From the NCBI GenBank assembly GCA_964427485.1, contig CAYRUP010000069.1, positions 1 through 9,934 of the forward strand: a stretch of DNA of 9,934 nucleotides, given 5' to 3'. The number at the start of each line of letters is the position of its first letter. The first letter of the stretch is position 1. The position numbers and the translations under genes are program-made. Below the pieces are notes generated by a model. It searched no databases. It saw only the letters and a program-made list of their open reading frames with translations, and was not told the DNA's origin. This document shows, in pieces, positions 4,901 to 9,934 of this stretch. The DNA comes from CAYRUP01 sp964427485 (lineage in GTDB: Bacteria > Pseudomonadota > Gammaproteobacteria > DSM-16500).

Positions 4901-5776
4901 TTAAACCACACCCGCCTCACGCATCGCTTCTTTTAAAACGGCGTGAAACTTAGGATCGAGAGGGGACAATGGTAACCGGATTCCTGACGGAATCAAGCCC
5001 ATTTGGTTTAAAACCCATTTTGTTGGGATGGGATTGGATTCTAAAAATAATTTTGTGTGTAATGGCATTAGTTCAGTATTTAATTGTTCAGCTAAGGTTT
5101 GATTGCCTGTCATGGCTGCTTTGCATAAATCATGCATTTTGTGCGGTGCGACATTCGCAGTGACAGAGATCACACCCACTGCACCTTGCAACATACAGGC
5201 GAGTGCTGTTGCATCATCGCCGCTGTATATCGCGAAGTTTTTGCCGCAACGTTGGTAAATTTCTTGCGTGCGCTCCACTTTGCCAGTCGCTTCTTTAATC
5301 CCAATAATATTGGAAATTTTTGCGATTTTTTCTACGGTTTCAGGCAGCATGTCACAGGCGGTACGACTCGGAACATTATATAAAATAATGGGTAAAGGAA
5401 TGGTTTCTGCAATCATTTTATAGTGTTCAAACAAGCCGTGTTGAGTGGGTTTATTGTAATAAGGTGTCACAATTAATGCCGCATCCGCGCCTGCTTTTTC
5501 TGCATTGCGAGTGAGATGAATGGTATGTTGCGTGGAGTTTGTTCCCGTTCCGGCAATCACGGGCACACGACCCGCAACTTGTGCGACAACATCTGAAATC
5601 ATAGCGTATTGTTCATCTTCGGTCAGTGTGGCTGCTTCACCTGTCGTCCCAACGACAATAATGCCTTGGGTTTTAGCGTCAATATGCCATTCAATTAATT
5701 CATGCAGAGACTTTTTATCAATGCTGCCATCCGCATGCATAGGGGTGACGAGGGCAACCATACTACCTTTTATCAT
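4901..5776 (-). CDS. dapA: 4-hydroxy-tetrahydrodipicolinate synthase
   Basis: DapA condenses pyruvate with aspartate semialdehyde in the first committed step of lysine and meso-diaminopimelate synthesis in the cytoplasm. The 291-residue protein matches E. coli DapA (292) almost position for position. Visible are GTTGEA with Thr44 and Thr45, YNVPSRT with Tyr133 and Arg138, and the Schiff-base Lys161 in GIKEATG. The barrel continues through YSGDDATAL and GVISVTANV. The frame is open upstream to 5839, but the extra 21 residues are not family-like, and GGAG about ten bases before ATG 5776 supports the start given. It is followed 20 bases on by the BamC-like lipoprotein gene, probably on one transcript, and is divergent from the glycosyltransferase gene. 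I see no riboswitch upstream. Confidence 0.97.
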   Translation of the reverse strand: MIKGSMVALVTPMHADGSIDKKSLHELIEWHIDAKTQGIIVVGTTGEAATLTEDEQYAMISDVVAQVAGRVPVIAGTGTNSTQHTIHLTRNAEKAGADAALIVTPYYNKPTQHGLFEHYKMIAETIPLPIILYNVPSRTACDMLPETVEKIAKISNIIGIKEATGKVERTQEIYQRCGKNFAIYSGDDATALACMLQGAVGVISVTANVAPHKMHDLCKAAMTGNQTLAEQLNTELMPLHTKLFLESNPIPTKWVLNQMGLIPSGIRLPLSPLDPKFHAVLKEAMREAGVV

Positions 5777-5844
5777 GGGTATAAAACTCCGAGGATTTGT
5801 TTTTTTTATAGTAACATTATCTATGTTTTTTTGCCTCATTTTCG

Positions 5845-5850
5845 TATAAT
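5845..5850 (+). promoter_or_regulatory. -10 element for the glycosyltransferase operon
   Basis: A perfect TATAAT lies 33 bases upstream of ATG 5884 in the short divergent region between dapA and the glycosyltransferase gene. The -35 match is poor (TATGTT at 17-base spacing). A leftward -10-like GATAAT (5821-5816 on the minus strand) could serve dapA. Confidence 0.4.
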
Positions 5851-5883
5851 TCAGCCAATTTTGCGTTGTTAAAAGGAAATGAA

Positions 5884-7392
5884 ATGCGTCACACCTGGTC
5901 TGAAATATTATGGGGCAAGCATGCCAAATTCATTTATCTTTTCATGGCTGCCATTATCATGTTGTTCAGTTGTTTGGGTACTCGTGAAATTTGGACCCAG
6001 GAACATCGTTGGGCGGATATTGTTTCCGCTATGCTTTTTCATCATGATTTTCTCCACCCTTCTTTAAACGGCACGGATTATTATGATAAACCGTTGCTGT
6101 CTTATTGGTTCATCTTGGCTATTTCTTATGTGACAGGCGAATTAACAACTTGGACAATGCGATTGCCGTCCGCCTTGGCAGGCTTACTCGCGATCGGCTC
6201 GATCTATAGTTTAGGCACGCATTTAAAAGATCGACGATTAGGTTTGTTAGCCGGTTGGATGTTATTAACCACTTTCTATTTTATTTTTTGGGCGCGTACC
6301 AGCAGTGCGGATATGTTGAATATGGCGGGCACTTTATTCGCGGTGGCCTGGTATTTTACGAGTAAAGCACACACTCGATTTTTTGATTACGTCGTTTTTT
6401 TTCTGATTTTAGCGTTGACGGCACTGTGTAAAGGTTTAGTTGCGCCAGTCGTAGCATTTATCGTTATTGTGGCGGATTTATGCATTCAGGGCGAATGGAA
6501 AAAACATTTGCGATTCAGCCTTATTTTAGCCGTTATTCCGGCTGCTATCGTTTACATGCTGCCATTCTGGGCATCAGCGCACTTTAGCACGACCCATTAT
6601 GATGAAAATGGTTTAGTCTTAGTTTATCGTGAAAATATTTTACGGTTTTTTCAACCATTCGATCATAAAGGACCGATTTATACCTATTTTATTTTTCTGC
6701 CCGTTTACTTATTGCCATGGACGTTATTTTTTATTCCTGCGCTTTTTGCGATTAAAGCACGTTGGAAAACACTGTCAAAAAATTCCAAATGGTTGATCTG
6801 GTCGGTTTTATTATTATTTATTTTTTTTACGATTAGTGGTTCACGACGCAATTATTATGTTTTGCCTTTGGTTCCGTTTGCTATTTTGTTGACAGCAGAT
6901 TGGATTTTGGCGGGCGTTGATACGCTGAAACGAAATCGTTGGTCAGGTCGTTTTGCCGTCACGTTTTTTGTCATCTTTTTTATCTTTTTTGATGTGGGGC
7001 AATTACTTTATTATGCGGGTGGCGGTATGGAAAATTTTGCTGTAGCGGTAAAACAAGCGGCGCAGCAAAAACCCTGGTCAGAGTGGAATTTTGTGATGCT
7101 GGATCCCGAAAGCAAAACACGTTTTTATCTGAATCTTGCGCCAGAAGTAAAAAATGTTAGCATTGTGGGTGATAAACGTCAGAATCAAACGACTGAAAGT
7201 TTATTAGAAAAATGGCCTTTCTTAAAGAATGCAAACCAAAAAAGTGATACGATTTTTGTAAGCCGAAAACAGTATGAAACAGAGTTACAAGGAATTTTAC
7301 AAAATTATACGGTGGTGGAAGAAAAATTGGGGTGGGGCCAGAAATTTATGAAAAATAACTCCAATTTAAGCATTGCGTTTATCCCTAAATGA
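5884..7392 (+). CDS. GT39-family (ArnT/PMT-like) membrane glycosyltransferase
   Basis: This is a 502-residue integral membrane protein. A first membrane helix (about 16-32) is followed by the acidic loop TREIWTQEHRWADI (33-46), then DYYDKPLLSYW (65-75), the signature of GT39/ArnT glycosyltransferases that use polyprenyl-phosphate sugar donors on the periplasmic side. ARTSSADM (137-144) is the second conserved loop. About ten or more further helices follow to residue 390, and a soluble periplasmic tail closes the protein. E. coli ArnT has 550 residues, so this is near family length. Relatives modify lipid A, other glycans or proteins; the acceptor cannot be told here. ATG 5884, with AAGGA at 5873-5877, is a better start than the TTG at 5866. 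The stop overlaps an ATGA from which the next frame could start. Confidence 0.88.
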   Translation: MRHTWSEILWGKHAKFIYLFMAAIIMLFSCLGTREIWTQEHRWADIVSAMLFHHDFLHPSLNGTDYYDKPLLSYWFILAISYVTGELTTWTMRLPSALAGLLAIGSIYSLGTHLKDRRLGLLAGWMLLTTFYFIFWARTSSADMLNMAGTLFAVAWYFTSKAHTRFFDYVVFFLILALTALCKGLVAPVVAFIVIVADLCIQGEWKKHLRFSLILAVIPAAIVYMLPFWASAHFSTTHYDENGLVLVYRENILRFFQPFDHKGPIYTYFIFLPVYLLPWTLFFIPALFAIKARWKTLSKNSKWLIWSVLLLFIFFTISGSRRNYYVLPLVPFAILLTADWILAGVDTLKRNRWSGRFAVTFFVIFFIFFDVGQLLYYAGGGMENFAVAVKQAAQQKPWSEWNFVMLDPESKTRFYLNLAPEVKNVSIVGDKRQNQTTESLLEKWPFLKNANQKSDTIFVSRKQYETELQGILQNYTVVEEKLGWGQKFMKNNSNLSIAFIPK

Positions 7393-7415
7393 ATTTTAAT
7401 GAAAGGAAAAAGAGT

Positions 7416-7661
7416 ATGACGGAAAATCTGTTACAAAAATTAGAAGAAAAAGTAATGACATTACTGATGGAATTGGATGGAGCGCGCAAAGAAGTGAGTC
7501 GTTTGAAACAGGAAAATATGGCGCTCCGAAACCATCAATCGGATCATGTGAAAAAATTGCAAAACCTCGTTTCATTGTTAGATTCTATGGATGTGACACA
7601 ATCAGCAACCATCGCTCATGAATATATGCAAGAAGATGACGCGATAGCGATGGCCACATGA
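7416..7661 (+). CDS. small coiled-coil protein (ZapB-like in form)
   Basis: This is an 81-residue soluble protein that is almost wholly alpha-helical. Residues about 3-55 carry heptad-spaced leucines and valines (LLQKLEEKVMTLLMEL, VSRLKQENMALRN, KKLQNLVSLLDSM), typical of a dimeric coiled coil. Size and shape resemble ZapB-type division proteins, but no specific similarity proves this. ATG 7416 is chosen because GAAAGGA precedes it. An ATG at 7389 overlapping the glycosyltransferase stop (ATGA) is in frame and would add nine residues (MNFNERKKS). Its own stop overlaps the start of the next gene by four bases, so the three genes form one operon with coupled translation. Confidence 0.75.
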   Translation: MTENLLQKLEEKVMTLLMELDGARKEVSRLKQENMALRNHQSDHVKKLQNLVSLLDSMDVTQSATIAHEYMQEDDAIAMAT

Positions 7662-8167
7662 TTGCAGATTTTCTCCAATTAATTAAAAAAGTCGGTGAAG
7701 GCGATGAGCAAGCTTGGCAAACACTGAAGAAACTTTTTCTGGATCAAGCATTATCGCCAACGGAGTTGTCGCAAGTTTTTTTATACATAAAAAATGCCTC
7801 TAAAACCAATGTTTATGCGCTGTATTCATTGGGATTACTGTATGAGCTTGGTTTAGGTACCCGACAAGATTTTGCAATGACGTTTCTGGTGATGCGTGAA
7901 GCAGCAGCCCATGGTTATGCGCTGGCGATTTTTGAAGTGGGTCGCCGTTTTTTGTATGGGATTGGCATCGAACAAAATTATCATAATGCCATGCAATGGT
8001 TAACACTCGCTGCATCGAGTCCGCATTATCATCCTGCTGCTATGTATTTAGTCGGATTCATGTATGAAAAAGGATTAGGAGTGCCGCAAAATGCATTGCA
8101 TGCTAAAGAATGGATGGATAAAGCGGTAGAGAAAGGTTATCAGTCTGATCATGATTTCCCTTTATAA
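7658..8167 (+). CDS. Sel1-like repeat protein
   Basis: This is a 169-residue protein with three Sel1-like repeats (paired helices of about 36 residues): about 51-87 (LYSLGLLYELGLGTRQD), 88-124 (FLYGIGIEQNYHNAMQWL) and 126-161 (LVGFMYEKGLGVPQNALHAK). The first 50 residues are helical without repeat features. There is no signal peptide, so it is predicted to be cytoplasmic. Sel1 repeats make protein-binding scaffolds, and in Legionella and Coxiella relatives some are host-interaction factors, but the short form here could as well be a housekeeping adaptor. The start overlaps the upstream stop (ATGA, 7658-7661), which fixes it and links it to the glycosyltransferase operon. Confidence 0.85.
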   Translation: MIADFLQLIKKVGEGDEQAWQTLKKLFLDQALSPTELSQVFLYIKNASKTNVYALYSLGLLYELGLGTRQDFAMTFLVMREAAAHGYALAIFEVGRRFLYGIGIEQNYHNAMQWLTLAASSPHYHPAAMYLVGFMYEKGLGVPQNALHAKEWMDKAVEKGYQSDHDFPL

Positions 8168-8188
8168 AAAGGCGTTGTTTTTTCGTAG

Positions 8189-8220
8189 GGTGGATTAGGC
8201 GTTTTTTGCCGTAATCCACC
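8189..8220. repeat. palindromic intergenic repeat (REP-like)
   Basis: GGTGGATTAGGC (8189-8200) pairs with GCC-TAATCCACC (8208-8220), giving a 12-base-pair stem with one bulged G and a T-rich loop. It lies just after the Sel1 gene and before the outer-membrane protein gene. The words GTAGGGTGGATTA and CGTAATCCAC are typical of dispersed intergenic palindromes. The 10-base half CGTAATCCAC recurs at 9766-9775. It may also stop the upstream transcript, though no T tract follows. Confidence 0.65.
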
Positions 8221-8261
8221 GGAAATACGGTGATATTTTTATCTGCAAAAGGAATGCAAAT

Positions 8262-9008
8262 ATGTTTTTCAAGAAACAGTATCTTCTGGCTATCATACCT
8301 TTATTTCTTTTTACTCATACGAGTTATGCGACATGGAAATTCCAAATTGCACCTTATGTGTGGGCGCTCAATATGTCGGGGCGAGTCCAAGTTGGACCTG
8401 CTGTGGCGCATATTTCTGAAAATTTTGACGATATACTCCATCAGTTTCATGGTGGGGGTATGCTCTACGTCGATGCACAAAAAAATAATTTGGGTTTATA
8501 TGCCAATGCATTGTATGCCATTTTAGAGCAAGATGATTCGAAGGGACCGATTACCGTTAAAATGAAAAATAATTTTGGGATTTTTAGTGCTGGCGTGTCT
8601 TATATTGTTTATCAAAGTGGAGATGATGCTAAACATCTTTCAGTCGCCCCGTATTTAGGAATTCGTTATACATTAAACAATACGACACTGAAAATTCCCT
8701 TCATTTCTTTCACCACAACGAAAGATTATCATTGGACAGACCCCACATTAGGCGCACGTGTTACCTACGATTTCAATAAAAAATGGCAAGTTGTTGTTGC
8801 GGGTGATGTGGGCGGTACTTCATCGAATGACAAGAGTTACAATGTGCAAGGTTTTGTGGGTTATAGTCCTGCATCATTTAAAGCGACGACCCTTTATGCG
8901 GGTTATCGGATGTTGTATCAACATTATGTGACCGGGTCAGGTTTGAATAAATATGATTGGAGTATGCGTTTATTTGGGCCGGTGTTGGGAGTGTCATTTG
9001 GGTTTTGA
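8262..9008 (+). CDS. outer-membrane beta-barrel protein
   Basis: This is a 248-residue precursor. Residues 1-23 form a signal peptide (KK, then a hydrophobic run, ending SYA before Thr24). The mature part alternates polar and hydrophobic residues in strand-length blocks with many aromatic residues. It ends in VSFGF with a terminal phenylalanine, the signal recognised by the BAM complex. The opening WKFQIAPYVWALNMSG is typical of small gammaproteobacterial barrels of unknown role. From the strand pattern I expect about eight to ten strands. AAGGA eight bases before ATG 8262 gives a good start. It appears to be a single-gene unit between a palindromic repeat and a promoter-like gap. Its substrate or host role cannot be told. 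Confidence 0.85.
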   Translation: MFFKKQYLLAIIPLFLFTHTSYATWKFQIAPYVWALNMSGRVQVGPAVAHISENFDDILHQFHGGGMLYVDAQKNNLGLYANALYAILEQDDSKGPITVKMKNNFGIFSAGVSYIVYQSGDDAKHLSVAPYLGIRYTLNNTTLKIPFISFTTTKDYHWTDPTLGARVTYDFNKKWQVVVAGDVGGTSSNDKSYNVQGFVGYSPASFKATTLYAGYRMLYQHYVTGSGLNKYDWSMRLFGPVLGVSFGF

Positions 9009-9038
9009 TTGAAATAAACTTTTTTTTCACGCGGTATC

Positions 9039-9067
9039 TTGACTAAATGTATTGTTTTTTCTACTAC
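9039..9067 (+). promoter_or_regulatory. possible promoter for the coiled-coil gene
   Basis: TTGACT (9039-9044, five of six matches to the -35 consensus) is followed after 17 bases by TACTAC (9062-9067, a weak -10). It lies about 40 bases before the TTG start at 9105 in an AT-rich gap. Confidence 0.35.
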
Positions 9068-9104
9068 CGAGCAAAGTTGATATTTTTTTTATCATTAAAA
9101 TAAA

Positions 9105-9770
9105 TTGGATGATGTACAGAAATGGTTTAAAGAATGGGTAGAAAACGCAGCACGTGATTATGTTACCGTAAAATCATTTAAGCAATTAAACAATTGGACG
9201 GAAGTTAGTCAGGAAATAGTAAAAAGGGTAGCGGCTGATAGCCATTTTGAACGCGGTTATATAGAAATCAATCACCTGTATGTGAAAATTAAACCCACTG
9301 ATCCCAACGCAGCAAAAGAAACGGCAGCGAGGGTTGCGCTAGAAGGCGAAAAGTTGCTGAAGCAGTTGAAAACAGAGCTAGAAGATAAAAATAAACAGGA
9401 AATGTTGCAATGCAAAGCAAGGATTCAAAAAAAAGAAGCAGAATTGAAAAAGAAACAAGATGAAGCTGAGAAAGAAGTGAAACAAGTCAGGGAAGAAGCG
9501 GAATTTAAACAGGCTGTGGAATTGTGGAAGGGCATGAAAGAAATTTATGGTGATGTTGATACGACTATAGAGGTTTTTAAACTAGCCTGGCTTGAGGTAA
9601 AAGGTACAGAACCGACACCTGACATGATCAAACATGTGTTACCGGAAAGTAAATCTCCTCGAGGGCCCTCGCTTTATGGAAACAAGGATAGAAAACGAGA
9701 ACAAGAAGAAGCAAGGCAACAATACAGGGAGTCATCATCTAAGGTCATGGGGAATTGTCGGGTGTCGTAA
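9105..9770 (+). CDS. unrecognised coiled-coil protein with TTG start, possibly truncated
   Basis: I do not recognise this 221-residue protein. The only near start codon is TTG 9105; a stop lies three codons upstream (TAA 9096-9098), and the neighbouring ATG 9109 is out of frame. No ribosome-binding site is visible. Residues 1-65 look globular (KWFKEWVENAARDYV, FERGYIEINHLYVKIKP). Residues about 70-140 are a long charged helix rich in Glu and Lys (KKEAELKKKQDEAEKEVKQV), probably coiled coil. A second helical part (VELWKGMKEIY) and a basic tail follow. The last residues (NCRVS) are read through a GTGTCGTAATCCAC word that matches the palindromic repeat at 8210-8219, so the tail may be new. No signal peptide. 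It could be a secreted effector or a shortened larger gene; both are speculation. Confidence 0.6.
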   Translation: MDDVQKWFKEWVENAARDYVTVKSFKQLNNWTEVSQEIVKRVAADSHFERGYIEINHLYVKIKPTDPNAAKETAARVALEGEKLLKQLKTELEDKNKQEMLQCKARIQKKEAELKKKQDEAEKEVKQVREEAEFKQAVELWKGMKEIYGDVDTTIEVFKLAWLEVKGTEPTPDMIKHVLPESKSPRGPSLYGNKDRKREQEEARQQYRESSSKVMGNCRVS

Positions 9771-9798
9771 TCCACTCATTTTCGACCCTCATCCCCGA

Positions 9799-9824
9799 CC
9801 CTTCTCCCGTAAACGGGAGAAGGG
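9799..9824. repeat. perfect 12-bp palindrome (REP-like hairpin)
   Basis: CCCTTCTCCCGT (9799-9810) and ACGGGAGAAGGG (9813-9824) are perfect inverted repeats with a two-base AA centre. The preceding CCCTCATCCCCGA is part of the same common dispersed intergenic element. A hairpin in this place could act as a barrier to the upstream transcript, but no T tract follows. Confidence 0.7.
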
Positions 9825-9882
9825 AGTTCCTAGTTTTAGCTCCCATCGAACGTTTACGGCATAGACGTCAAGCTACAGTTTA

Positions 9883-9934
9883 GAACGTCGTCCCGCGACG
9901 CTTTTCAAGCGGGATCCAGTGCCTTTTTTGGGCA
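9883..9934. repeat. palindromic element of the CCCGC...GCGGGATCCAG type, cut by the window end
   Basis: TCCCGC (9891-9896) pairs with GCGGGA (9909-9914), with a nested GCTT/AAGC. The flanking GTCGTCCCGCG and GCGGGATCCAGTGCC are familiar from dispersed palindromes in intracellular proteobacteria. Together with the hairpin at 9799-9824 it makes a repeat-dense end between the coiled-coil gene and whatever follows. Confidence 0.6.

Noticed and set aside
5520..5849. Plus-strand frames opposite dapA (4969-5163, 5132-5383, 5520-5849)
   Set aside because: They are antisense shadows of a clear dapA coding sequence.
9634..9864. Plus-strand 76-residue frame crossing the terminal hairpin
   Set aside because: It overlaps the coiled-coil gene in another frame and translates the palindromic repeat.

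Overview
The window looks like chromosomal DNA of an AT-rich gammaproteobacterium. The right half carries a dapA followed by a short BamC-like lipoprotein gene, the order known from gammaproteobacteria. It also has a GT39 (ArnT-like) glycosyltransferase, a Sel1-repeat protein, an outer-membrane beta-barrel and palindromic intergenic repeats. This mix fits the order Legionellales (Legionella, Coxiella, Aquicella-like bacteria), but no marker gene is present, so the placement is inference.

The left half (1 to about 4480) reads as an accessory region ending at a tRNA-Ser(CGA) gene. At the left edge is the 5'-truncated start of an AbiEi/DUF6088-like antitoxin (minus strand). Next come three plus-strand genes in tight array (248, 123 and 126 residues); the third resembles DUF6575 and the first two are unrecognised. 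A 10-base direct repeat, GGGTCAGACA, lies on both sides of this trio (138-147 and 1821-1830). On the minus strand follow a two-domain acetyltransferase (generic GNAT plus an AAC(6')-like GNAT) and, just upstream of it, the decayed C-terminal part of an Abi_2-family abortive-infection gene whose stop codon almost touches the acetyltransferase start. A plus-strand KilA-N gene comes next, then about 400 bases without a convincing gene that hold a cluster of GTTACCACG-like words.

The right half is more ordinary. tRNA-Ser(CGA), with its own promoter and terminator, and the dapA-lipoprotein pair lie on the minus strand. Divergent from dapA is a plus-strand operon with overlapping genes: a GT39 membrane glycosyltransferase, a small coiled-coil protein and a Sel1-repeat protein. 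An outer-membrane protein and a coiled-coil gene with no ATG start follow. The window ends in two palindromic repeats.

The most interesting material is the left half. It combines the remains of two defence or toxin-antitoxin genes, an unrecognised three-gene module, a KilA-N gene and a fused AAC(6')-like acetyltransferase beside a tRNA gene, which together look like a worn defence or accessory island. No integrase, CRISPR array or complete insertion sequence is visible.
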